From the NCBI GenBank assembly GCA_022836615.1, contig MU405419.1, forward strand, positions 1 to 42,426: a stretch of 42,426 nucleotides of DNA, written 5' to 3'. The notes under the pieces are model-generated. The model saw nothing but the letters and a program-made list of their open reading frames with translations. It ran no database searches and had not been told where the DNA came from. Position 1 is the first letter of the stretch, and each line of letters opens with the position of its first letter. Below are positions 1 to 9,939 of the stretch, one piece after another. The position numbers and the translations under genes were made by a program. The stretch is from Annulohypoxylon bovei var. microspora (Eukaryota; Ascomycota; Sordariomycetes; Xylariales; Hypoxylaceae).

Positions 1-101
1 CCAATCAAACCCCACCAAAAAGATTCAGCTGCCACACATCAACCAGTCAAGCCACGCTCCCCGGACCTTCGCCACAGTTTTCGAATTTATTAATTTATTA
101 A
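1..101. other. GC-richer flank, no gene seen
   Basis: This stretch has ordinary base composition over its first 80 bases, then a short TTAATTTATTAA-type simple sequence leading into the inverted-repeat element. No open frame, RNA gene or regulatory site can be supported. It shows that the AT-rich mutation affects repeats and not all DNA here. Confidence 0.5.
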
Positions 102-162
102 TTCATTTATTCATTTTTTTCCACTTAAAACCAACGCCACAATAACCCTTAAAATCGGGGCA
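102..162 (+). repeat. Left terminal inverted repeat
   Basis: This is the reverse complement of 883-943 with six mismatches. It holds the conserved block CCAACGCCAC and the inner block ATCGGGGCA. The outer edge runs into TTAATTTATTAA simple sequence, so the true outer terminus could lie a few bases away. Confidence 0.7.
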
Positions 163-214
163 ATTATAATTTATATTATTATTACGCGGTAATAAATCGG
201 CGTAATATAAATTA

Positions 215-283
215 TATTAATTTACGACGCGGAATAATATTAATTTACGACGCGGAATAATATTAATTTAAAACGCGTAATAA
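215..283 (+). repeat. 23-bp tandem repeat, three units
   Basis: The unit reads TATTAATTTACGACGCGGAA then TAA. It starts at 215, again at 238, and as a degenerate third unit at 261. It lies inside the inverted-repeat element and keeps its CpG dinucleotides although the surrounding sequence has lost nearly all other C and G. Confidence 0.7.
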
Positions 284-882
284 AATTAAATTTAATAAAT
301 ATTATAAAATAAATTAATAAATATTTATATATATAAATTATTATTTAATTATAATTTTATATATTTAATTATTAAAAAAATAAAAATAAATAAAAGGTTT
401 TTTTATTAATAAAAAAAAAATTATTATATGTTTTTAAATTAATAAAATGTTTTTTATATTTTATTAAATTTTATTTTTTAATTAATTAAAATTACCGTGG
501 TTAAAAAAATATAAATAAAAAATAAACCCATTAATTTAAATTCGTTAAAATAATAATAATAATATTAAATAAAAATATTTATATAAAAATATTTATTAAT
601 TTATTAAAAAAATTATTTAAAAAAAAACTTTTATTAATAAAATATATCGTAATAAAAAATAAAATAAACTTAATAATTAAAATATTTATTAATATAAAAA
701 TAAACGTATATATATTAATAAATATTTTTTATATTATAAAAATAATTAAATATTTAAAAATTAAAAAATTAAAAAAAATTAATTTTATTATAATTTTAAG
801 TTTTAATAAAAAAAAATTTAAATCGTAAACGTAATAATTAAAATTTATATTTAATTATAAAATAAAAAAATAAAAAACGTTA

Positions 883-943
883 TGCCCCGATTTAAAGGGT
901 TATTATGGCGTTGGTTTCAAATGGAAAAAAATAAATAAAAGAA
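883..943 (-). repeat. Right terminal inverted repeat
   Basis: This is the partner of 102-162. The match runs from TGCCCCGATT inward to the outer GGAAAAAAATAAATAAAAGAA, then stops abruptly at a GC-rich flank (CGCGAGGCC). Confidence 0.7.
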
Positions 944-1030
944 CGCGAGGCCACCCGTTCGGGTGGCACAATATCCCGAGTTTAGCCGGAGATCGATGGT
1001 TCGATTCCCCGATCTCTTGTTTTTATTTCT
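944..1030 (+). other. Two hairpins with a Pol III B-box-like sequence and T-run
   Basis: Positions 950-967 form a perfect hairpin of 8-bp arms (GCCACCCG / CGGGTGGC) around TT. GAGATCG and its complement CGATCTC then flank GGTTCGATTCC (998-1008), which matches the tRNA B-box consensus exactly. A run of T follows, as at Pol III terminators. A proper T-stem cannot be folded around the B box and no full cloverleaf can be drawn. It could be a truncated tRNA or SINE fragment or a chance match. The hairpin arm is the same GCCACCCG word that is iterated in the downstream minisatellite. Confidence 0.3.
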
Positions 1031-1077
1031 TTTTTCATCCGACGAAACCACTCACCACCACGGTTCGCGCACCCATC

Positions 1078-1715
1078 TAGCCACCCTTTAAGCCTCCCCT
1101 TTAGCCACCCGTGCTGCCACCCGTCTAACCGCCCGTTGAACCACCCGTAACCACCCCGTAAGCCACCCCTTATTGAACCCCTAAGCCACCCCTTATTGAA
1201 CCCCTAAGCCACCCGCCGGACCTCCCGTTTAGCCACCCTTCAAACCACCGGTCTAACCCCCGGTCTAGCCCCCGTTGAACCACCCGTGTAACCCCCGTTG
1301 AACCACGGGTCTAACCACCGGTCTTTCCACCCGTTGAGCCTCCCCTTTAGCCACCCGTTGAACCACACACCCGTTTAGCCACCCGTCCCGTTGAACCCCT
1401 GTTGAACCCCCGGTCGAACCACCCGTTGTATCCCCCGTAGCCTCCCCCGATCTAAACACCCGATTAGCCACCCGTCAATCCACCCCTTGAGCCTCCCGTG
1501 AAGCCACCCGTTCAACCCCCGGTCTAGCCACCCGTTTACCTAACCACCCCCTGATGAACCCCCGTCTAATCTCCCGTTGAACCACCCCTAGCCACCCGTT
1601 GATCCTCCTGCTTAGCCACCCGTAACCACCCTGCCACCCCCGGCCGTTGAACCACCCGTTCAGCCACCCGTGGCCACCCGTAGCCACCTTTTTAACGCTT
1701 TGGCCACCCTTTCCC
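1078..1715 (+). repeat. GC-rich minisatellite, CCACCCGTTGAA-type units
   Basis: Degenerate head-to-tail units of about 10-15 bp are built on CCACCCGTTGAA, CCACCCGTCTAA, GCCACCCGTTTA and CCCCTTATTGAA. The plus strand is very C-rich and G-poor. On the minus strand it can be read as peptides rich in G, W, N and L (about 1,265-1,471 and 1,475-1,687), but these follow from the repeat unit, have no recognisable domain and are unlikely to be genes. Unlike the transposons it has not been converted to A/T, perhaps because the units are too short and divergent to be recognised as duplications. It is not a telomere repeat. Confidence 0.85.
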
Positions 1716-2040
1716 GGGGTTGCTTAGTCACCCAGCTTAGGGGTATTTTTTACGTGTGCCAGCTAGGTTAATTACATAAGCATCTTAGGTAATCAATTCA
1801 TCGCTGCCACCCAAATGGTCCGTGCGCGAGAACCAGCTTTTAATAAGCTTTTCGTTTTTGAAAAACTAAATCTTGTCGAAAACCACTTTTTCGCGAACGA
1901 ATCATTTCGAAAATTAAGATCTGTTGTTTAATTAATTGAAAGGCCCCACCTTCGAGACGATGCATCCAATTAATTGTCGTGGACTTAACGGCCTTTTAAG
2001 AAATAACGGGGTTTACGAACTTTTAACGCCGGAAATACGG
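1716..2040. other. Unique-looking spacer with normal base composition
   Basis: About 325 bp of mixed-composition sequence without repeats, open frames or RNA motifs that I can recognise. It ends at a sharp switch to AT-rich sequence around 2,040 and so marks the edge of the AT-rich block. Confidence 0.5.
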
Positions 2041-2604
2041 AATTACCGCGATAAAAGATTTTTAATAAAAATTATAAAAAAAAAATTACATTAAAATTTT
2101 TTTCGTTTAACGTAAAACCATTTATTTAAATGGTATAATATTTCGAATTTAATCGAACGATTTTTTTATTTTATAATAAATTAATATTTATTCGCTTTTA
2201 TTATTTATAATATAATTATTTATAATTTATTATTACGATTTAATTATTTTTATTTTTAATTAATTAAATTTTTTTTAATTATATATAATAATAATTATAA
2301 AATTTTAATATTAATTATAATATTTTAATATTAATTTTTATTTTAAATTATTATATAATTATATAATAATTTTAATAATAATATTATTTATTTTATATAT
2401 TATTTTTTATTTTTTTTATTTTTTATCGTTAAAATAATTTTTATTTATTTAATATATTTATAAAAAAAAATTATTATTTTTAAATTTAATTTTATTTTTA
2501 TTTTTTTTTATTATTAATATAAATTTATTATAATTTACGTTATTAAATTTAAATATAATTTTTTTATCGAATTTTTTTATTATTTTTATAATATTATATA
2601 TAAA
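2041..2604. other. AT-rich block left of the retrotransposon nest
   Basis: Nearly pure A/T with residual C mostly in CpG. No relic of a known domain could be read. It is probably an older, more degraded repeat into which element D inserted, but no second copy in the window proves this. Confidence 0.4.
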
Positions 2605-2914
2605 TATAATAATTTTTATAAATAATGGTAAATTTATATTATATAAAATTAAAAATAAGGTTATTTTTATTAATAAAAAAAAAAAAAAAGTAATAACCTT
2701 TCGTTTTTAAAGTTATAATATTTATATTTAAAAATGTAAATTAAATTAATTAACGTAAAAACTTTTTTTATATATATTTTAATAATTTTAACGATTTATT
2801 TAAAGTTATTAATAATTTTATTATAAAAACTTATATTTATTATATTTATAATTATAATGTAAATTCATGTTAATTTTTATTTTAATTAATTTTTTAAATC
2901 TTCGATTTATAATA
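2605..2914 (-). repeat. Element D 3' LTR
   Basis: It aligns end to end with the LTRs at 17,453-17,764 and 22,811-23,122, almost only through C/T and G/A differences. It is 310 bp where the complete copies have 312 bp. The terminal TG..CA has become TA..TA. Confidence 0.88.
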
Positions 2915-3595
2915 ATATTTTTTTTTTTCATTTTTTAAAGTTTATAATTATAAGAATTTCTTTATTTACTTTATTTTTTACTTTAAATTATTAATAAAAT
3001 ATTTTTAAAACCTTTATATTTTTTAATTTTTTTTAAGGTTTTTATATTAACTTTATATAATCCTTTTATTTAATTAATATTATTTTATGTACGCCCCGTT
3101 TTTTACGTTTACTTTTTAATTGTAAGATTTTTTTAATAATATATTTAAGGTTTTCGCCGTTTTAATTAATAAAAGGTGGTAATTAAACGTTATTTTATAT
3201 TTAAAATAATAATAAATTTATAATTATTAATTTAAGTAATTTAATATAAAATCGTGGTTAAATTTTTATAAATATATTTAATTTTATTATATAAAAGTTA
3301 ATTACTTTAATTACTTTATATTTTATATATAATTAAAAAAGTTTTTTTTTAAATTATAATATTACGATGTTTTTTAAGTTTAATTAAATTTTATTATTTA
3401 CTTTATATTTAAGGTTTTTTAATTAAAATTAATTTATTATATGTTTTATACGTTTTTAAATTATAATTATAATAATTTAAACGTATTTATTAACTTTTTT
3501 AATTTTAATTATAAAGTTTACGGCTTATTATTTTTTAAATAATTTATTTAAAACTTTATTAACGATTTATTTAATTAAATATATGTGGTATTTAT
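2915..3595 (-). pseudogene. Element D: chromodomain and integrase C-terminal relic
   Basis: Collinear with copy A at an offset of 14,850 bases, so the chromodomain relic falls at about 2,997-3,143. The piece stops at 3,595 where element E entered, between the integrase core and the chromodomain. The sequence is too degraded to read as protein by itself; the assignment rests on alignment to A. Confidence 0.75.
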
Positions 3596-3811
3596 TATCA
3601 TGGTAAGCAAGTTTCAAATCGGGATAAAGCTTATGTGATGGCGGGATTACGTACTTTATTAATAAGAATATTTAAAGTGAAAAATTAAAAGAAAAGAAAT
3701 TACGAAGTGGTTTTTTTTAAAGGGTTTTTATATATTGGTTTTACGGTTAAAATATTAATTAATTATTTCGTTAATATATTTTAAAAGTAATGGTAATTAA
3801 GTGTTATTATA
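3596..3811 (-). repeat. Element E 3' LTR (216 bp)
   Basis: It matches 9,719-9,934 over its whole length with, as far as read, only C/T or G/A differences. The left end TATCATGG corresponds to TATTATAA in the partner. Ancestral TG..CA ends are inferred. Confidence 0.92.
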
Positions 3812-3976
3812 TAACCCTTTCCTTTGGAAAAAAATTTAATTTATGGGAGGAATAAGTTATTTATTAATACGTTTACGGTTTATTCTTTTAATTTCCTTTT
3901 TTTTTGTGGTAAGTAAATCGTTTTTATTTATTACTTTTAATATCTTGTTTTTCGCGGTGGTTTTAATTTATTACCG

Positions 3977-4162
3977 GAGTTTAGCCGGGGGATTGGCGGC
4001 CTTGGGGTATAAGTTATAAAAGTTTTTTATTTTAATTAACGTGTTAAAAAAGTTTTTAAAAGGGTATTACGTTGGGTTAAGGTTGTAATTTATTTAATTT
4101 ACTTTATATTAGAGTTTTTTTTTAAGGAACTTAAAGCTTAATATTTTAAATATTTTGTACTT
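3977..4162 (-). pseudogene. Element E chromodomain relic
   Basis: Read through stops, the minus frame shows the chromodomain pattern: a KYKIFKIL start, then a YKVN-stop-INY segment that corresponds to the usual YKVKWxGY, then a T-stop-YPF segment for TWYP, and a tail LYPKAANPPAKL that matches the YP...GPP.xL ending common in fungal gypsy elements. The chromodomain directs chromovirus integrase to histone-marked chromatin. The aromatic Trp positions are stops, which fits TGG-to-TAA/TAG/TGA change. It shares its frame with integrase, RNase H and reverse transcriptase of E. Confidence 0.85.
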
Positions 4163-5149
4163 TTGTTTTTTATTAATTTTTATTAAGAGCGGGGGATTTA
4201 TTATTTGCTTTGGGATTAGGTTATTTAAAGCTTTAATTAATTAACTTATGTTTAAAATTTAATGGATTTTTATATTCGAGGGTAAGTTGATTTTAAAAGC
4301 GTTACGATGGGGCTTTGTTAACATTTTGAAAAGATTTACCATTAAGTAATCTAAGTTATTATAAAGGTAATTTGTTTATTAATTACTTTTACGGATATAT
4401 ACTTAATTACCCATTATTTAATTTATCGGTTATTTTTTCTTATTAATTTGTTCGTTTTAACGATTTTACGTTAATAAAAGGTTCTTATAAGTTTATTATA
4501 TAATAAAAGCTTAACGTTTTATTAATAATTAAGTAACGGTGCGGTTAAGCTTTTCTTAAAGGGTCTTGGATTTGCGAGTGCGGGTTTATTAATTAAAGAT
4601 TATTTTTAAGACGAATTTTATTTTTATCTTTGCGGGGGAAAGCCTTGTATTTGAGTGTGGTTAAATAATGTATACGAAATTTAAGTAAAGTAATATTTTT
4701 AACTAATTATTTTAAAAATAATTTACGAAAGGTTATAATTTTATTTAAATAAATTGGTTAAGAATCTTTATTTAACCGTCGGATTATAAGTGTTTTATTA
4801 TTAATTTGCGAAAATTTATTCCGATGAATTTAATTAACTTATTTAAAAAGGTAATTATAAATTAAGGATTTTTATTAAACGTGATCGTTTTAAAGGTTTT
4901 ATAAATGCGTTAAACGTGTTTATAATATAAGTTTATAAGTTATGCGGCGGTATAAATTTTATGCGTGGGCAATGAAAAAAGTTTTTTATTTAATTAATTA
5001 ATAATTATTAAAATTAAATTAAACCTTTCGCGATTAAAGGGCATGGATTTGAAATTTATTAAAATATATTATTACATTTATTCGTTAATAAAAAATAATT
5101 AAAATAAGCTTATTAATTTAACTTTAAGGTTTTAACTTTTTTAATATTA

Positions 5150-5320
5150 TTTATAATAAGCGTAATAACGATTTATAAATGTTTCCATGCCGGGTTACGA
5201 GTACCTTTCTAATATTATTATATGTATTTTATTTTAACTTAAGTGCGTTTAATTTAAAAGACGGTGGAATTTATCGTATAACCTGGTGCGAAGCTCCCCG
5301 TTATCTAGGATTATTAGCCT
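5150..5320 (-). pseudogene. Element E integrase N-terminal (zinc-binding) relic
   Basis: The minus frame gives LDNGELRTRLYDKFHR followed by ERYS-stop-PGM and NRYYAYYK. These match the gypsy integrase N-terminal region: a downstream-strand motif, the first zinc-binding His in FHR, the Y(Y/W)WPGM segment, and a CxxC pair now YxxY through TGC/TGT-to-TAC/TAT change. Plus-strand open frames over 5,179-5,498 are antisense shadows. The integrase core and catalytic residues lie further down (about 4,200-5,150) and were not resolved. Confidence 0.82.
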
Positions 5321-5641
5321 TTTTTTTAAAAGTAATAATTTATTTTATAAAGCGTACTTATCTTTTCTTTTCTTAACTTATTTGCGTTACACTTCCAATT
5401 CGATGGTATTCCGATTAACCGTTAAAATGGCGTTAATTAACTTAATACCTTGGAATGGTTTTTCCTCGGAAACCTTTATTACGGTTAAAATGTATTAAAG
5501 GTTAAAGGATAATAGGTTTATTAAAGGTTTATCGGTTAAGGGTTATAAGGGATTTATTTTATTATGGAATATTAAAAGGAATAATAAAATAACGGATTAA
5601 TTGTATTCTTTGATCGTTTTCTAAGTAACCAAATTGGTTGC

Positions 5642-5890
5642 TTTTCGGGATAAGGTGTTAATTATTACATTTTCCTTTCCCGGGTAATAATGTAACTTAT
5701 AATTAAATTAAAATAAGTGTTTATTTCAACCGGTTTAACGAAAGTTTAACATCTTTTTAATGGTAAAGTATTACAACGATTAATGGTTTATAAATATGTT
5801 AAATTTATTATTTAATGAAACAAATATATATTCTTAGAGTTTTATTATTATTACGATGGCGAAGAATTCCTTGTTATGGATGAAATAATT
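5642..5890 (-). pseudogene. Element E RNase H relic
   Basis: The minus frame reads NYFIHNKEFFAIV, matching the NYEIHDKELLAIV motif with D replaced by N. FINH-stop-SL-stop-YF then matches TDHxSLxYF (catalytic Asp to Asn, codon 5,786-5,788). It ends with YPGKENVIINTLSRK, matching the YRPGKxNxxADALSR tether. RNase H degrades the RNA strand of the replication intermediate. It sits between reverse transcriptase and integrase, as in Ty3/gypsy and not Ty1/copia. Confidence 0.88.
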
Positions 5891-6421
5891 ACACTTCGAA
5901 AGGATTATTATCTTAAAAAAAAAAGCCATTAAATATTAATCCCTTAACTCGTTTAATTATAAAAAAACTCCAGAAATTATTTTATTAAAGGCGTTAATTT
6001 TTAACTTAACCTTTTAATTCTTATAAAAATGTTTTAAGATTAAAAAGGTAATTAAAGTTATTTTCAATGTTTTAAATACTTTGGTATGTTTATTAATTTA
6101 AATTTAATGCGAAGCAGCGGTAAAAAAATATAAAGGCTTTATAATTCGATTATATTCCGATATAAATTGTTAGTAAAAATTATAAAAACTTAAAAACGAT
6201 TAAAATTCCCGAACTTAAGAAAGTATTTCTTAATTTTAAACCGCTTTAATTTTATTTTAATTAATGGTTACGCCGAAAATAAAAATAATAAACTTTAAGA
6301 ATTTGGTTTTCGTAACCGAAAATTTACTTTTTTAGATATTAATTTATAAGTTAACGGAATGCAAACGTTTTAATATTTATTATATATAATATTTATAAAG
6401 GAGTGGGTTTTTTAAGTAAAT

Positions 6422-6769
6422 TAAAATATTATTTATATACGCCGTGTAAAAGTTGTTAAAAAATGAAAAGAAAGCTTGGTTAATATACCTTTAAAATGCA
6501 TTAAGCTTATTATTTAATTTAAAAAAAAGTATGTAATATTTATATGATTTGAAATAAGTTTAAAAGGTAATAAGGTTTTTTAAAGCAAGATCCATTTTAA
6601 TATAATGGAAAGCTTAATAAATATTAAGCTTTATAAAGATTTTAACCTTAAAGATTTTTTTTAACATTTCATTAATTAAAAGGAAAAGATAATAATTTTT
6701 TTTAATACAAGCGTTTAATTCCTGGTAATTAATATAAAACCGTAAGCCATTTTCTAACTTTTTCGCGAA
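6422..6769 (-). pseudogene. Element E reverse transcriptase relic
   Basis: The minus frame shows FAKKLENGLRFYINYQELNA, corresponding to the gypsy block with FxKKxxxGLRFCxDYRxLN. Then come KLNIY-stop-AFHYI (for KLDIRQAFHRI) and an FKLNNKLNAF-stop-RYIN segment (for FGLTNGPATFQRYIN). The catalytic block TAYINNIL sits at 6,428-6,439 for the YINN. Both active-site Asp codons have become AAT (Asn). Premature stops stand at Arg, Gln and Trp codons, the expected products of C-to-T and G-to-A change. The protein was part of a gag-pol polyprotein. Confidence 0.93.
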
Positions 6770-6899
6770 AAAGACGAGAAATTTATATTTAATTATATTA
6801 GGTATAATTTATTCTTTGCGTAAATGGTTTAATAAGTATTTTTTTAAGGCTTACAAATGCTTCGTATTTATATTATAAAAAAGGTGTAACTTAATAAGG

Positions 6900-9718
6900 T
6901 TAACGCTTTTTTTTAAATTTATTTTATAGTTAAAAGGTTAATAAAGTGGTAATAAATTACTATTTTTTTTTAAAAATACCTTGGTTAAGTTATGAAGGTA
7001 AAAGGGGAACCTTTTTATAATTTATTCCCAAGTAAGGTTATTTTCTTATTATAATTTTTCTTTAAAAGTTAAATTAAGCTTTTAATAAAATAAAGCAAAA
7101 ATATTTAATAATTTATAAATTATGTTAAGGTTTTATTAAAAATGTAACATTTTTTTAATAAACATTAAACTTAAAATTAAATAAATGTTTATGGTAGGTG
7201 GGGGTGTGGGATGCACCGGGGGCTTAACGGGAAGTTAAAAAAAAAAAAACGGGATAATAATGGAAAGTTATTAATTTATTTTAATTATAAGGTTTATTAT
7301 AAAATATATAAACACCATAATGGTTTACCTTTTTTTTAAAGTATGAAATTAAAAGTAATTACGGCGTTTTATATCTTTTTATGTAATTTTATTTACGTTT
7401 CTTTAAAAGGTAAAAAGTTTTAACGTAATATTAAAAGCGTAACGATAATGGGGAGGTAATGATTTGGGGAAGATTAATTATTAATGTTAATTATTTAATA
7501 TAATATTATATTTTATTAAGAATTTAAGCTTTAATATTATTTAAAATTAAAAACGGTTCTTTAAATTTGTTAAAAGAATAAGTATATTATAGAAATTTTT
7601 ATTTTATATTTAAATGTTAATATAAATTATTTTATTAATTTAATTAATAGTTTGTTTATTAAAGTCTTTGGTTATAATAAACTAATTAAATTAAATAATA
7701 AAGAAGTTTTATATATTTGTTATTAAATGTGCGTTTCGTTAATTAATGATTATATATATTTATGCTTTAATATTTATTAACGTTTATATTATTATTATTA
7801 CGCTTATACTTTGTAAATGAATCAATATATTAATTATAAATTATAATCTTTTTATTATAAGGTTAAGAAAATTAAAATTAATAAAAGTAAATATTAATAA
7901 ATAAATATATAAAGGAGAATTTAAATTAAAAACTTTATTTAAACGTTATTTTTTTTTAACTTTAAATTAATATTATCTTTATTATGTTTTATTGCTTTTT
8001 TTTTTAAAACAATGGCCATTGTTCTTGTTTTTACATTACACATTAAGCAGTTATTAAAGAAGTGGCTTTTTTACTTATAAAAGTAATAAATTAAGTTTAT
8101 ATTAAATATTATAAAAACGTTGCGTTGGTGGGGAATTAAAGGAGTTTAAAAGGGTTTTTTTATACGTGTTTAAGTTATAATCTTCGTAATTAAACGAGGA
8201 ATACTAAAATTAATAAAAGTTATTTTTGTAACATTAAGGGTAACCTTAACCTTAAATTAAAGTTAAAAGGTTATAAGGTTAATTTTCTTTTAAACGGCTT
8301 TAATGCGTTATTAAGTTAATATTAAATAAAGGTTTTTAAATTTAATAAACTTTATTTTTTTATTTAAGTAATAATAAAGTGTTTAAATACGAAAATTAAC
8401 GGTTAATTAACAGTTTAATTTTTTTTTTTATTCAAATATTAAGATTTTTTTTTTATTTATTAACGATATAAAAAGCATATAAAACTTGAAGAATTATTCA
8501 TTTAATTATATATTAAACTTATAAAAATTATCTTTAACTTAAACCTTAGCGTTAAAATTATTATATAATAACCTTAATAAATTATATATTTGTTTAATTT
8601 TAATATATTAATTAATATTATTTTTAATAAGGAAAGGTTAAAGGATTAATTTAACTTCGCCTTTAATAAATAAATAAAATCATGTAAGTTAAATGTATTC
8701 CTTAAAAAACTCTTATTAATTAATTTAAAGCTTATTCTTTATATTTACCTTTTATTTTTTAAATATAAGATTTAATCTATTTAATAAAAGACATAAATCC
8801 TTAATATAAATCTTTAATAAAAATAAAAATAAGATTATTAATTATACTTTAAAGATGTATTAAAGGCTATCCAATTCTTTAAACTCATCATTTTATTCCA
8901 TTGAAAAAACAATTAAGTTTTACAATGTATGAGTTAGGATGAAAGAGTAAAGGGCGCGAAGGGGAGCAAGGGGAGTAAAGGGAAAAAAAAAAACAAAAGG
9001 GGCAAAGGAAAAGGAAATGATTTATAATTAATCCTTTAACGTTGTTAATTTGTTTAAAATAATGGATAATATGGTTTGGAGTGGATTTGCCTTTGCTATG
9101 TTAAGCCTTAAGGGCGGGGTGGTGGAGCTTCATCATGGGTCCGGTTAAAAGGCACGTTCGCTTTAATTAAAAGATTTGTTGGTGGGCGGAGTTCTCTTTT
9201 TCCCTTTTTTCTTAGGGGGAGGAGCAGGCTTCCAATCCTATTATTAAGCAATTAATCAAATGGTTTTTTAAGTTATTAAGGGTTTTAACGCTTCCCTTAA
9301 AGTTAAAAACTTTTTTTTAACCGTAGGTGAAAATTTATTAACTCAAGGTTATATAATTAAAGGAATAAGGATAAATCTTAGTTAGTTAACCTAATTAATA
9401 AATAATTTAATGTTTTTATTAAAGCTTTTATTTAATAATTTGGATATTATTATTAATTAATGATAGAATAAATGATGTTAAAGGGTATTTTATTATAAAT
9501 AAAAGTAAAACTTTATAATTATTAATATAAGGAATTTCGTTTAAAAAAATAAAAACTTTTAAAAATTAAATATAAACTAAAAATAAAACTTTAAGTATAT
9601 CGTAATTTAAAAGGAATTAAATTAATGCGTGAGCGCTTATGTATTTAAGAAAAAAAAGAATTTCAAAGGTAAACCTTTAAATTAAAAAAATAAAACAAAT
9701 AAGTAATTTTAAATATTA
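6900..9718 (-). pseudogene. Element E gag, protease and 5' leader region
   Basis: By position between reverse transcriptase and the 5' LTR (9,719-9,934), this must hold the upstream reverse transcriptase, protease and gag. I could not read a protease motif or a convincing zinc knuckle. Two islands keep more G on the plus strand: about 7,190-7,260, and 8,930-9,240 which includes a purine-rich tract. Neither has an open frame longer than chance. Confidence 0.5.
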
Positions 9719-9934
9719 TATTATAATAAATAAATTTCAAATTAAAATAAAGTTTATACAATAATAAGACCACATACTTTATTAATAAAAATATTTAAAG
9801 TAAGGAGTTAAAAGAAAAAAAGCTACGAAGTGGTTTCCTTTAAAAGGTCCTTATATATTGGCCTTACAATTAGGACATTAATTAACCGCTCCGTTAATAT
9901 ACTTCAAGAATAGCGGCAGTTAAGCGTCGTTACA
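9719..9934 (-). repeat. Element E 5' LTR (216 bp)
   Basis: Partner of 3,596-3,811 and followed by the TTTAT duplication. The two LTRs retain different C and G positions, so they have mutated independently since insertion. No canonical tRNA primer-binding site (TGG...) is legible next to it. Confidence 0.92.
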
Positions 9935-9939
9935 TTTAT

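Larger units (their letters stand above)
102..943. mobile_element. Element with 61-bp terminal inverted repeats, mutated interior
   Basis: The two ends (102-162 and 883-943) are inverted copies of each other matching at 55 of 61 positions; four of the six mismatches are transitions. The 720-bp interior is almost pure A/T and codes for nothing recognisable. Size and architecture resemble a non-autonomous DNA transposon (MITE-like) or a foldback element. No target-site duplication is visible next to the ends, so the exact termini and superfamily are unknown. The ends keep GC-rich blocks (a GCCCCGATTT core and a GGCGTTGGTTT core), while the interior has been reduced to AT with residual CpG. Confidence 0.6.
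3596..9934 (-). mobile_element. Element E: family-2 Ty3/gypsy chromovirus, 6,339 bp
   Basis: Two 216-bp LTRs (3,596-3,811 and 9,719-9,934) are flanked by the 5-bp duplication TTTAT (3,591-3,595 and 9,935-9,939). The uninterrupted target is seen in copy A at 18,441-18,445. Minus-strand relics run in the gypsy order: reverse transcriptase, RNase H, integrase, chromodomain. All four lie in one reading frame (highest codon coordinate = 1 mod 3). A polypurine tract AAAGGAAAGGG (minus strand, 3,815-3,825) adjoins the 3' LTR. Many stops and lost catalytic residues make it dead. It is a different family from D, A and C by LTR and chromodomain. Confidence 0.93.

Noticed and set aside
1265..1687. Two minus-strand open frames giving G/W/N-rich repetitive peptides
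   Set aside because: They are translations of the minisatellite. The unit length is not a multiple of three throughout, the composition follows the repeat, and no domain or start context supports a gene.
5179..5498. Two plus-strand open frames of 65 and 70 codons
   Set aside because: They lie antisense to the element E integrase N-terminal relic and the adjoining RNase H-integrase linker, whose minus-strand frame matches integrase motifs.
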